This document shows, one piece after another, positions 1-11,178 of a stretch of DNA of 64,000 bases (its first letter is position 1; each line of letters begins with the position of its first letter). The notes under the pieces are model-generated. The model was not told the origin of the DNA, did no database searches, and saw nothing but the letters and a program-made list of their open reading frames with translations. The position numbers and the translations under genes are program-made. The stretch lies in contig JBCAML010000007.1 in NCBI GenBank assembly GCA_038503075.1, positions 372,001-436,000 of the forward strand, read 5' to 3'. The DNA comes from Gyromitra esculenta (Eukaryota; Ascomycota; Pezizomycetes; Pezizales; Discinaceae).

Positions 1-31
1 GACAACGGTACTGATGAATGAATTTATACAG

Positions 32-854
32 CTTCCACGGGTTACTCCGGCTCTGAGGACTTTTGTTAGACCTAATGCTGTCCGCCCGCCAATGTCCGCC
101 TTTGCGCGATTCAACTCTACAGAGCCAAAAGTTCAAGGGCAGGTCATTGGTATTGATTTGGGTAAGTTTTTTTAATCCTCAGTCAACCTAAGATTTCTTT
201 CCATGGAAATACGAGAACCACGATTCAAGTAACAAAATAACTAACAAACTGATTAGGAACAACAAACTCTGCTGTCTCCGTAATGGAGGGCAAAGTACCC
301 CGAGTAATCGAGAACTCTGAGGGTGAGAGAATACTTTCCTCCACGATCGCAAACAAAGAACTAACTCAAACTCTTAGGTGCCCGTACAACTCCCTCAGTA
401 GTTGCCTTCACTCAGGACGGCGAACGTCTCGTCGGTATTGCCGCCAAGCGTCAAGCCGTCGTCAACCCTGAAAATACTCTCTTTGCCACGAAGCGTTTGA
501 TCGGGCGGAAATTTACCGATGCTGAGGTGCAGAAGGACATCCAGCAGGTCCCCTTTAAGATTGTTCAGCACACCAACGGTGATGCCTGGGTTGAGGCTCG
601 TGGGCAAAAGTACTCTCCTTCGCAGGTTGGAGGTTTCGTCTTGAACAAGATGAAGGAGACTGCCGAAGCATACCTCGGCAAGCCTATTAAGAACGCTGTT
701 GTCACTGTTCCGGCTTACTTTAACGATTCTCAGCGCCAGGCCACTAAGGATGCTGGGCAAATTGCTGGATTGAACGTCCTCCGTGTGGTTAACGAGCCGA
801 CTGCTGCTGCGTTGGCATACGGTCTCGACAAGGACCAGGACCGTGTTGTTGCCG

Positions 855-889
<35 letters not shown>

Positions 890-2235
890 ATTCTCGAGAT
901 TCAAAAGGGTGTGTTTGAGGTCAAGTCGACTAATGGAGATACCCATCTCGGTGGTGAAGATTTCGACATTGTCCTCGTCCGTCACCTTGTCCAGCAGTTC
1001 AAGAAGGATTCCGGTATCGATCTATCCGGTGACCGTATGGCCATCCAGCGCATCCGCGAGGCCGCTGAGAAGGCAAAGATGGAGCTATCCTCCACTCTTC
1101 AGACCGATATCAACCTTCCATTCATTACCGCCGATGCTTCAGGACCGAAGCACATCAACTCCAAGCTTACTCGTGCTCAATTTGAGGCCCTCGTTGACCC
1201 CTTGATCCAGAAGACCCTTGAGCCTTCCCGCAAGGCCCTTAAGGATGCTGGTCTTAAGGCTTCTGATATCCAGGAGGTTATCCTTGTCGGTGGTATGACC
1301 CGTATGCCCAAGGTTGCTGAGACCGTCAAGAGCGTTTTTGGCCGTGACCCCGCCAAGTCTGTCAACCCTGACGAGGCCGTCTCAATCGGTGCTGCAATTC
1401 AGGGTGCTGTCCTTGCTGGTGAAGTTATGGATGTCTTGCTTTTGGATGTCACCCCGCTGTCCCTCGGTATCGAGACCCTCGGCGGTGTCTTCACTCGTTT
1501 GATCAACCGCAACACCACCATCCCCACCAAAAAGTCGCAGGGTAATTCTTCAATCCCCATATCTTTATATAACCCATATACTAATGAATATTTCTAGTCT
1601 TTTCCACCGCAGCCGATTTCCAGACCGCTGTCGAGATTAAGGTTTTCCAGGGAGAGCGTGAGCTCGTTCGCGACAACAAGCTTCTCGGAAACTTCCAGCT
1701 TGTCGGCATTCCACCTGCGCACCGTGGTGTTCCCCAAATCGAGGTCACTTTTGACATCGATGCCGACTCAATCGTCCATGTCTCCGCTAAGGACAAGGCC
1801 ACCAACAAGGATCAGTCCATCACCATCGCTTCTGGTTCCGGTCTTTCCGACTCTGAGATTCAATCCATGATCGACGATGCCGAGCGTTACCAAGCCGCTG
1901 ATCAAGACCGCAAGAACGCCATTGAAGCTGCGAACCGTGCTGATTCTGTCGTGAACGATACCGAGAAGGCGCTGAAGGAATATGAGGACAAGTTAGACAA
2001 GGCTGAGGCTGAGACCATCAAGGAGAAGATCACTGCCCTCCGGGAGTTGGTTGTCAAGGCCCAATCTGGCGAGGGATCTGTTACTTCTGAGGAATTGAAG
2101 GCCCAGACCGACGCTGTTCAGACCGCATCTTTGACTCTATTTGACAAGATGCACCGTGCTCGCTCTGAGCAGCAGCAGACCCCCCCTACTGGCGAACAGG
2201 GTTCGCAGGGGCCTGAAGGAGAGAAGAAGGAATAA
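32..2235 (+). CDS. SSC1: Mitochondrial Hsp70 (Ssc1-type), 5' end missing
   Basis: DnaK-family ATP-dependent chaperone of the mitochondrial matrix, motor of the TIM23 import complex and folding chaperone. Visible exons are 32-161, 257-322, 378-1541 and 1598-2235. A TTATACAG acceptor preceded by TACTGAT at the window start suggests that exon 1 with the initiator lies outside. The first visible residues ([14 protein letters not shown], then ARFNSTEP) look like the end of a basic matrix-targeting presequence. Seen motifs: IDLGTTNS phosphate loop across intron 1, [30 protein letters not shown] and [10 protein letters not shown] in the nucleotide-binding domain, then the substrate-binding domain and a helical lid ending in a Q/P/G/E-rich tail (GEKKE). 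The mitochondrial rather than ER or cytosolic type is supported by the presequence and the lack of HDEL or EEVD. Reading frame intact. Confidence 0.96.
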
Positions 2236-2911
2236 GTAGCTCGAAAAAAGGAAGGCGTTTTATGTGGCAGTTTTCCCAATGAAAATGAAAAATGACTACG
2301 GAGCATAATGTGAATCTGGGTGGGAAAAGTATTTTTCAGTCACCAGACTTTTTTTTTAAAAATGGGGACTAGGTTTGTTATTAGATGTATGCATATCTTC
2401 ATTCCTCTTCTAGGTTTCTACACCATAGCTTCTTTCTCTGTGTATCTTTGGGTCTATTTTTTTTCCTTTTCTTTGGTGTGGGGTTTTCTCAATTTCCTCG
2501 TCTATTTTCTTCTTCTCTTTCCTTCTATTGAGGGTTCGTGTGGTGTACTTCTATGTATGTGCGTATTGGTATCTCTACCTTTCGGAGAGAGGTGTCGTTT
2601 GTACAAAGTTCCGAAATGATCTCTCCGCTCTGTAATAATACAAGTATTTCTTGATGGAAATTTGCAATGCGTACGCCCTTCGGATCCAGTCCCGTAGTTT
2701 ATAACGATGCCAGTTCCTTGATCAATGAGGGCTCAAAATAAACTGAAACTGTGATACTTAATAATCTCGCCGTCGACATAGACCCTAACGCTAAAGCTGA
2801 TATTCATGTCATATGGATCTTCTACGGTAAGTCCCACCGTCTCCATCGCACTAGATCTTGGCATCTCAAACCCCTAACGTCTCCTTTCCAAAACTCACCC
2901 TATGACAAAGA
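2236..2911. other. Intergenic, T-rich 3' flank of the Hsp70 gene
   Basis: 676 bp between the Hsp70 stop and the next start. The first 400 bp are very T-rich and probably include the 3' UTR and polyadenylation region. No coding sequence that I can support. Confidence 0.5.
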
Positions 2912-3185
2912 ATGTCGCTCTGGCAGTAAGCCCCTTGCGAGTGATTTTTTGATAAAAGCTTAGCTCACTGGATATTCTAGGTACTGGAAAAATCTATCAC
3001 CGCGAACACGGCTCTTGGCTGGTGGCGGCTTGATCGTTTATGCGGTTGGCATGGAATATCTCAGTGATGTTGCGGAAAGGAAGCTGGATTTGGTGCCAAC
3101 TGAGGAGGATATGAAGAAGCTGAACGAAGTAGTTCCGAGGATACGGGTTGTTGAGAGGAAGGATGGGCCGGGTGGGGCCCAGTGA
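2912..3185 (+). CDS. Small single-TM protein, 72 codons with stop, 14-nt first coding exon
   Basis: Two exons, 2912-2925 and 2981-3185, joined over a 55-bp GT-AG intron (GTAAGC ... CTCACTGGATATTCTAG). The first exon carries only 14 coding bases, so the gene is easy to miss. The product begins MSLWQYWKNLSPRTRLLAGG, has one hydrophobic stretch (LLAGGGLIVYAVGMEYL) and a charged C-terminal tail (LVPTEEDMKKLNEVVPRIRVVE). The size and layout (short N-terminus, one TM, helical tail) resemble small mitochondrial or ER membrane proteins, but I do not recognise the family. The start was chosen because it is the only ATG whose splice restores a long open frame ending at TGA 3183-3185. Confidence 0.6.
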
Positions 3186-3538
3186 TTTGGCGGAGTAATT
3201 TAACAAATCAAATACGGTTCAACGTAGATTGAAGTACATGGGAAGGGGTTTTTACCAGGTGATTTATGCTGTATAAGGTGGCATTGGTATAGTCTCTAGT
3301 CGTGTTATACGTGTGTCGCGAGATGAATCACGTATTTTTTTGGCAAGCACGCATTAGAGAAGGCGACTTCAACTATTCCATGAACTGTCTTATATTATTA
3401 CGAAAGTTTTATAGGTATAATCGTTCCTTCATAATAATCTCTATATGACCATGATTTACCTTAGCAAGTATCATAGAAAATAAGTAAGCACATTGCGCCA
3501 AATCCTGCTCTATAGAAGAAATACGGGCACATCCCTCA
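3186..3538. other. Convergent intergenic spacer
   Basis: 353 bp, AT-rich, between two genes that face each other. Likely holds both 3' UTRs. No other signal seen. Confidence 0.5.
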
Positions 3539-4942
3539 TCACAAGCCCAAGGCCTCTGCCACAATAACCGAAGTCCCTGCACTCGTCACAACCTCGTTAT
3601 GCCCCCCCCAAGTGACAATCCATTGCTCGATTGAGTTACCCTTACTCCTCGCCACTGGCCACCTATTTTGGTAGCTCTCGGTGCCAAAGTCAGACTTCTC
3701 CTTCAGATTCATCACATCAAGATAACCCAAAGGCTCATCTGTGTCCCTCAGAGTTGCGTTCGCTGCGGCATAAAATAAAGCGTCGCAGTGCGACCATGGT
3801 ATATCAAAATCATTATAGGCATGGAGAAAAATCAACTTCAGTTTCCTGCTCGCCTTGACTAAGGATATAACACGATCGCTTGATTTCCAGGTGTCGTAGA
3901 TATACTTCGCAAATACGTTCTGTAAGAATGGGTACGGTCTCAGGGGCGACAATATGGGCAGGAACCCGCCGATTGCATAGGTCACGACTAGCTCTTTGAT
4001 GTTGGTGAACCCTGCGATAGTTATCACTGCGCCGAGTTCGATGGGACCGCGAGGGTCTGTTGCAAGTCTTTCAGCGACACCGAGGGTTACTGCTGTCCCA
4101 AGGGATTGCCCGACAAGGGCGATGCGGGAGGGCGAGATGCCAATAGTATTGATAGCCCAGTTAACGGCAGTAAGACCATCAGTTATTAAGCCCTCTTCGT
4201 CGGGCGAGCCACTAGAAAGGCCATAGCCACGGTAATCGATGGTGAGGATGTGGATTTTGGAGGGATCGGCGGCGGAGAGGGAGCGGAGGTAGGTTGGGCG
4301 CCAACCAGCACCAACGGTACCAGCATTCTATACAAGTTGAGTAAAGTACCAGAACAGGAAGGAAAAAAAAGGGTATACACACTCCATGGACTAAGAGTAC
4401 TTTAGTTAGTCAAGATTACAGAACAGGGTGATTGGGGGACGCACAGTGAATGATCAGCCTGGCTTCCGGATCGCTCATCAAAAGTCTAATACTCTCGGAA
4501 TCGAAAACGACATCTGATTTTAGTCCGCTCTCCTGCTTAACAAGCTCGTCGCGATGTGTCTTATAGAGCCCAAGCGGTAGGACATGCCATGCAAATATCT
4601 TCTCCCCATCTGGGGTATCGAGGTAAAACGGCGTAACCTGGTTCTCTACGACATTTTCATCAGCCTCAACAGCCTCAAACTCGGCATCATGGGGAAAACA
4701 AACTTGCAAACCCAAATTCCTCAGGTTTAGTTAAATCCTTTCTCCAGGTCAATTTCAACCTATTCATATATATAGCACTAGATAGATAGCGAGATTAGCA
4801 AAATCCTAGAATATTTTAGAAAAAGGCGAGCACACTTCCTTTGTATTACTGGATTGGTCAGGAGGCCGAGGAAAACGAAATACAAACCCCCCATACCGAC
4901 CAAGGCCCAGTAGGCCTTCTTGAGAAGTGGATCCATGGCCAT
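3539..4942 (-). CDS. Alpha/beta hydrolase of the BEM46/ABHD12-13 type
   Basis: Five exons on the minus strand: 4836-4942, 4704-4759, 4445-4645, 4383-4390 (an 8-nt microexon) and 3539-4327; total 1161 nt, 386 residues. An N-terminal membrane anchor (ALVGMGGLYFVFLGLLTNPVI) is followed by the hydrolase fold. Joined exons give FGFAKNQVTPF and the oxyanion HG motif (IIHFHGNAGTVG, built through the microexon). The nucleophile elbow GQSLG, the acid Asp in NDFDIPWSHCD and the catalytic His in GGHNEVV are all present. BEM46-type proteins are ER/plasma-membrane serine hydrolases linked to lipid metabolism and polarity; substrate unknown here. Family assignment is firm; the exact subfamily is inferred. 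Confidence 0.88.
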
Positions 4943-5836
4943 TTTGAGTTTTGTGGTATTCCGGGTGGTCGCGTGCGAAGCAGCGTTGTCGGGACTTGTG
5001 GTGTTGCTTATAACCCCGGAATAGGGTCTTATCCGGAGTCCGGAACACCTAATCCAGGCGACGAATTTCAGCCAATCATCACATACAGGACAAGTCTGCG
5101 CCTTCACGCTTCAACTCCAACCTAACGAATAATCATCTACTGCCTAGAACAATCAACTTTAGTTCCTCCTAGGTCAAATATTAGTGAATTATTCCGTTCA
5201 CTTGGACGTGGAATATCGGGAGGCCGCTCACAGTTCCCCGAGTCCCTAGAATTTGAAAATTCGGCCATGAGACCGGACAATGCTGGAAGGGCTACAGTGT
5301 GAAAAAACGGGCTGAAGTTGTTATCTCTTTCTTAGAAAATTCAGCAATAAAACCACATCTGAATAATCACGTCGCAAGAAAAGCTAAGCCCTGCGTCAAT
5401 GAAACATTTGCTAAAATGCTGTACCAATACCATACCGAGCTCATTGCCTTTCCAACACTATAAATTTTCTCTAGATTCCTTTCATACTTTATTTTTATTG
5501 TGAAAGGTAAAGCTACTCTACGATAAGCATGTAACCCACGTGTACACTTACTATATAAACTCGCTACTATGAATATTACAATATATTAAGACAAACGTCA
5601 TCGACAAGCACCCCATATCCTTTCCAGTCTTTTGAAGTTTTGATCACCAGCCAGGAAGCCGTCATCAAGATATTGAACGGCTGATTACTAGTGATCGTTT
5701 CCAGGGCATCGCTTATTGGGGCTCCTGCTTACCAAAGTTGGCGGTCTGCCAAACCACTCCGCTTCGTCCGACACAGTAAGTCATTCGCCTGAAATTTGCC
5801 GTTCTCTTACAAGCTTGCCAAATGATAACCTCCTTT
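4943..5836. other. Intergenic, 0.9 kb
   Basis: Upstream of the hydrolase (its promoter side) and downstream of the next minus-strand gene. AT-rich with short open frames only. Nothing else seen. Confidence 0.4.
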
Positions 5837-6567
5837 CTAATTAGGTAAACTTACAATCCTAGAATCGAGGAAATAAGACATACCGGAGACAGATTTTGAC
5901 GAACAAGTAACCAATTGCCTCGAAGTTGGCCCCTTAATTTTCCGCGGAGGAACCTTCGGAAATAGACATAGATTCGGAGGATGATTCGGGTGGATGAGAC
6001 TATGCGCCATTAGAGATAAGTCCTCGAAGCTATATCGCGAGACCCATACCCAAAGGTGTTGGTGCAAGGTTATGACCCCAGCTGCATAGCTCATCGGCAC
6101 TCCCAAATTCTCAATCACGAGTAAAGAATTAATCGCCCACAAGCTCAACTCAATTGGATGCTTCCGCTCTTGCTCCTCCAAAGAGGTATGTGCAATTGTC
6201 CACCGCATTGTCGTCTTTAGCACCATAAGACGTTCTACGATCTCCTTGGGATTACGAATAGAAAGCGGAAGACAGCTCCTTTTTTAAGCGTTAGCACAAG
6301 TACGTATTTGATATAGTAAGAGAGAGACCTTTGATGGATTATGAAGTTTGCTAATGCGAGAAAATCCCACCCGTGAAAAGCATCATCAGCCTTCCGCTGT
6401 CGAACCATTTTATTAATGTTGTCTGCGGAATCTTGTCGTAGTCGCCGGGGGTATGAATCTATATGCATCTTGAGGAACTCTCGAAGCGCTGAGGTGAGGA
6501 TTTGCATTAGACGTAATGAAAACTCAGCAACGGCTACTGCATCTGCCAGATCCTCCGAGAAGGCCAT
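5837..6567 (-). CDS. Uncharacterised protein, 226 residues, two exons
   Basis: Exon 1 is 6329-6567, starting MAFSEDLADAVAVAEFSLRL; exon 2 is 5837-6278; the 50-bp intron runs from GTCTCTCTC to TTAAAAAAG. Joined length is 681 nt, a multiple of three, and the frame crosses the junction as FIIHQRSCLPLSIRNP. The predicted protein is mostly helical with no signal peptide; I do not recognise a domain. The 3' end is uncertain: a strong GTATGT donor at the codon after SKSVSG could start another intron, which would replace the last dozen residues. Could be lineage-specific. Confidence 0.5.
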
Positions 6568-6801
6568 TGTAAGACGTGGGAATATAGTTCCTGTGTATTC
6601 TATCTTTTGCCGTGGCCCCCTTTTTAAATTTAGACTTAGTTTGAAGCCGAGTGTTGGAATCGGGCGCTGTGAGCTCACCCATCTTTATCTTGCTCCGAAA
6701 ATTTTCGTTTCCCTTTATTAGAGATCGTGTTTTCTTCGTTTTTAGTTTTTCGTCTTTCGTTTCTCTTAGTCCAAGTTTTGAGTTTATGGCAAGCAGTGAG
6801 C

Positions 6802-7368
6802 TTACAGAATTGGCTCTTGTTTTTTGTTCGATCTGCGCCGCTTTCTAACCACACCGCCTCCATCCCGTTCGCAATCCTCAGGACTTTCTCGTCTTAATTC
6901 CCCTCTCACATCTCTTTGTATCGTTGAATCCTCGTTTACCAAGTTGCTCATCGATTTCACAAGTGAAGGATAGTAAACCTCATCCTGAGTTTCGTGTTTC
7001 GGAGGCGCTGGATATGTGAACGACACAAGCTTTGGTACAGCGACGCTTTGGATCTCGTCTTCGTTAAGGTCGTCGAAGTCATTTTCTAGGAGAATAAGTC
7101 CATTTTTACCCCACCGATTCTGCGCTTGTGGAGTTTCCGATAAATTCAAGGCCAGCTGTTCGACCTGGTCGGCAGCCGCTATAAGGTCCTGGTCGTCAAT
7201 ATCGTCCCAATCATCGCTCCCATAGTCGTCGCTCTTCATAGTTGTGTCTTTCGTGACAGCGTTTTGCTCGAAGCCCTCCGCTATTCGGGAATCGCGTTGA
7301 GTTCGTGAAGTGGCGTTGAACATTTCCTGGGATGTTGTCACCAACACTGTCGTTTGGCATCCTGTCAT
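6802..7368 (-). CDS. Uncharacterised acidic protein with basic C-terminus
   Basis: Uninterrupted frame of 188 residues starting MTGCQTTVLVTTSQEMF. The central part has a very acidic DDYGSDDWDDIDDQDLI patch followed by a short helix, and the tail is basic (VVRKRRRSNKK), a possible nuclear localisation signal. Acidic D/W/I patches of this sort occur in proteins that bind the RPA70N domain, but this is only resemblance. A second ATG in another frame at the same place gives a shorter product. The 5' gene limit is uncertain; more upstream exons are possible. Confidence 0.45.
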   Translation of the reverse strand: MTGCQTTVLVTTSQEMFNATSRTQRDSRIAEGFEQNAVTKDTTMKSDDYGSDDWDDIDDQDLIAAADQVEQLALNLSETPQAQNRWGKNGLILLENDFDDLNEDEIQSVAVPKLVSFTYPAPPKHETQDEVYYPSLVKSMSNLVNEDSTIQRDVRGELRRESPEDCERDGGGVVRKRRRSNKKQEPIL

Positions 7369-7484
7369 ATGCCACGTACCCTATGCATGCAACGGCTCGT
7401 CCCGTAGCTGCAAAACTGCCCTGCCCCGTGCAGTCCTTGAGTCAATCAATGTCTTCAAGGTGGGGGCTAAACGAGGGTAACGTA

Positions 7485-8123
7485 TTTGACCGGGAAGTGG
7501 GTCAGACTGGGAGATGGATCGGTTGAAACCACACCAAATCTTTACAACTTCCAAACCTCACAACTATTTAAAACAGAATTATACTATTTGGGTAAGGATA
7601 TCTACCGCATAAACTGGCGAGAACCGACAACGCACTTAGAGATTGGAATAAAGTGTGGCTCTGAATCCGAGCCAAGAAAGTAAATCTATTTCCTCTAAAG
7701 GCAACTACATGAGAAATTTTGCCACCCAGCGTACATTTCTGAAGAGAAAACTTCCCGTAATAGTTAGCCAGCATCGCAACATCTTATTCTAACCTCTTAG
7801 CCCGTTGTTGGTTCTCGTCAGTTTACGCGGTATATGTAAGATATACTCTGTGAAAATCTTAAGCAACTATTCCAAATCTCGGTAGAGCTGAGACTGCAAA
7901 CTAGAATCCCAATACAAATTTTCGTATGGGAAGATAGACTGAACGCATTCCTTCGTGAGTCTTGAAGTAAATCTTATAGTAAAAAGAGCCGAAGGCCTTG
8001 TCGAGATAGCTGGAATTAACTACTCGAACTTGGTGTAGAATTATGACCTTTTTTCTGACTTTTAGCGGTTTTCGCCCGCTGCCATGCGACCCATTTCCCC
8101 GTCTAACCCATTTCCCGGTCAAA
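7485..8123. mobile_element. MITE-like element, Tc1/mariner type, 639 bp
   Basis: Terminal inverted repeats of about 37 bp face each other (left TTTGACCGGGAAGTGGGTCA..., right end reverse complement TTTGACCGGGAAATGGGTTA...), with 5 mismatches, four of them transitions. Both ends are flanked by TA (7483-7484 and 8124-8125), the classic Tc1/mariner duplication. No transposase frame lies inside, so it is non-autonomous or a decayed copy. The TIRs differ from those of the large mariner at 36,862-62,389. Confidence 0.7.
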
Positions 8124-8125
8124 TA

Positions 8126-9510
8126 CTCTACGTCAACAATAATCTTAAGCATGCTTACCCACTAAAACAAATTTGTAATTTGTTATCACTGAGGCACATT
8201 GTCGCGTCGGTTTCTCCTTAAAGCACCCGTATTTGACTGACGATTTTAAAATGGACTGCTTCTACTTGCAACGAGAATAAGTTCTCGCGCGTAGCAACAT
8301 AAGTGTGGTCCGGGTGGTTCAAGCACGAGAAGATGTTCTCGCAAAAGTGCTTCCTACACAAAACAATAAACTCGGTACAGTTTTGTAGGGCATGTGTCAG
8401 TCAAACAGTAAAACCAAGCACTGCATATAACTAAGGGATGGGTTCCGCTAAACACAACAATTAGCTCGCGACTGGGTAATGGTGAATCACAGATTGATTG
8501 TTACTATCAAAGAGTATATCTAGCCCTCATAATACGTTAAGAGGAATAATACCTCCCTAGGAGGATAAAACCTAGTAGGGTATTCACCCTACCGCAAAAC
8601 CGGTCACCATCAACTATTCATACCCTATCAGACAGAGCGGAGCTACAACTAGTTCTGGGTAAATTATGGTAAAATATCCCATTATAATACCCAATTTCAT
8701 TTTGCGAGGACTGGAACTAGCGATTATTACATGTAATTTATAAATTTAAAACAACTTTCAGAAACCTCATATATATGTAGACTTTTGCGTTGAACGTCCA
8801 AGAACTACAATACTTTCTCAACTAATCCTGGGGGTAAATCTTCCATAGCTGACGTTTAGGAATTCTAGTAGCTTGAAATGTTTCTATCTTGCAATTCTGA
8901 GTGCTTTGAGATTATACTGTGCATTATGGGTTCCAATTTTTCTCGATTTACTGCAGCTGTCGCCTCCATTATTCGGCACTACGTACACTAGTTAACGTTA
9001 GGTGGAAGTACTTTATAAATCCGAGCCAATAGTCACTAACCCAGTGACTTTGTCACTTGTCTCCATTTGGATTTAATATGTGGCTTGATGTCCAAATTCG
9101 CCTTTAGGGTCTCTTCTACGGTAGGGATAAACCTATCTGGAAAATTTATCGTGCAACTACTTTTTTACTCCATAATATCGCCAAACCAAGACCATCCACG
9201 CCAATTAATTAATTTTTTATGAGTAATGGGTATATTCGTATCTGCGTAACGCGATGAAGAAGGAGAGAAAAGAAAACCAAACATAGACATCAAGCTCCTA
9301 TATGTATACTCTCTATAAAGCCATAGAAACCGGGAGATAGGGGGTTCTTTGGGTGCCGAATAGATTGGCCCGATGAACCCCCATAGTAACCAAAGCTTCT
9401 AGCCGAATCGGTATACCATTCGGAGAACGTGAACCTAGGATGCCTACGGATATATCCCATATATCCAACATTTTCAAATGAAATACTATTAAAGCTATCA
9501 CATTTAACTA
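8126..9510. other. Intergenic, 1.4 kb
   Basis: AT-rich, many short stops in all frames, several imperfect direct repeats but no gene, TIR pair or RNA gene that I can support. Confidence 0.4.
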
Positions 9511-10534
9511 CTACATCAAGATACATCCCACCGCAGCTACGGTCACAGCCGTCCCCGTATATGGAGCTGCTTTCCGTAGTCCAAGTCCGATACTCCGGCC
9601 CACACCTGCCATAGTCGTCTTCTTTTTTAGTGCATATTGTAGCTCCCCATATTCAGTCACAGCTGTATTCCAATGCGCGGGGATGCGAAAGTGAGTGCTA
9701 CCATCACTATATAAGACCCACCAGCAATCCGCCTGGAGTTGGGAAAGTCTAACAATCTGTACAAGATCTGGTATTAGTATCTATCTGGGCTCGGTCGATG
9801 ACATCTCTAACTTGAATACGAACCGAAACCGAAACTCCCTCCGGTGTTTCCTGGAGCGCCTGCAAAAGTTCAGGATCAATACTTTCCGACCAGATCCACC
9901 CTTTGCTTTCAAGTATCCACGAGTTATTCATTCCCATGGACAAGAATCCAATGTCAGAGTAATTTTTCAGCAGTCCTTGATCATCCAATTCTTTAATCTG
10001 ATTCACTAGCCCCCCTGGGAGGTTATTGTAGAAGATGCTTTGGTATAATTGACTGTCTTCTCCCATCCAGCTATTTGTACCCCAAAATGTCCGCGCCCGG
10101 CCAAACTCCAGCCGGGACACGGTTGATGCGCTGTCTTCGTCGCAGTTGAGATACTGCCAAAGATTTTGCGACGTTTCTGTAGGCCAGATATGTAAGTTTT
10201 CTTGCTGTATAGCCTCCGTGTGGGGCCCTAGACAAGAAATTTTGAACCTAGGGAAAACTCACGCGTCACAGTTTCACCAGTTTCACCTTGGTATTGGAAC
10301 CAGTAGTGGCCATTGGGGCCAAGCGCGAAATTCACTACTGCCGCTGCCATTTCTGGTATGTGTACAAGCGAGACTAACGAAGGTGGTAAGTTGTCCCTAT
10401 CAATAGCCTAATATTTAGAAATTCAAATCTTTAAACCCACTAGTACTATCAGCATACCAACATAGTCCCTTCTTAGATCTCATAAGGTAATTTGGCTGCC
10501 CCCTAAAGGATCCGATATCCAATTCGAATGACAT
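9511..10534 (-). CDS. Uncharacterised protein, 256 residues, four exons
   Basis: Exons 10441-10534, 10263-10352, 9812-10176 and 9511-9732 (minus strand) sum to 771 nt, a multiple of three. The product starts MSFELDIGSFRGQPNYLMRS, contains ALGPNGHYWFQYQGE, a second aromatic-rich block WWVLYSDGSTHFRIP built across the last splice, and ends in a hydrophobic stretch (AAPYTGTAVTVAAVGCILM) that may be a tail anchor. The repeated 'GPNG.Y.F' and 'YSDGS..F' blocks look like beta-strand units. I do not recognise a named family. The exon 1 donor is ambiguous by 6 nt (10441 or 10447), both in frame. Confidence 0.55.
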
Positions 10535-11178
10535 GATTGTAATTTCTCGAGAACTTTGTAATCTCCAAAAAATAGAAGAGGAAAGTAAAGGGGGCAGGAG
10601 TTAAAGGTTGCCGCCGTGTTGGCTAAAAGAGTTTTTATACTTGCGGAGCTGAAGGAAGGTGCAGCTTGTGGCGCTATCTCTCTATTCCGATTTGCAGATC
10701 ATTCTACCACCAAGAGAGTTAGATGAAGCTCTGTTACATTAGGCTACGTTGCGTTACACAATATATACCCTCGTCAATGTTGCCTAGCCGCGTTCACGTC
10801 TTATCACTCGGCTAGCTTTCCTGACTTGTTTTTTCGCCGATCATAGGATCCCAAGGTGAAGCACAAATTTTCAAAAATATTAGCGTCATATGTTTTGATC
10901 CGATAAGATGTTTAGAATATAGAGTGTTCGCTTGAGCGTGGAGACCAAAGTAGCTGCGGCTGCGGCTGCGGCGCAGCTGCCAAGCCCCATAGCCGCATCG
11001 GTTCCAAAGCTCTTGGATAACCTCTAACGCTGGTGGATGGCGGGGTATCCATTGGCAGGTACTTTTATAACTAACCCCTCATCCATATCTCATCTCGTTA
11101 AATATCCTCGGCATCTTATCTTGATCTCTGACACCTTAAACTCCAATTTTCTACCACTGATAAAGAGACCAAACGACC
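10535..11178. other. Divergent promoter region with GC-rich hexamer repeat
   Basis: 644 bp between two divergently transcribed genes, so it should hold both promoters. Around 10,951-10,982 is a short GCTGCG tandem run ending in GCGCAGCTGC, unlike the AT-rich surroundings. No other element identified. Confidence 0.45.

Noticed and set aside
5837..5877. Possible further intron at the end of the 226-residue gene (GTATGT donor)
   Set aside because: The nearest acceptor would give a 26-nt intron, too short; a longer one (about 47 nt) lacks a convincing branch site, so I kept the simple end and flagged the doubt.
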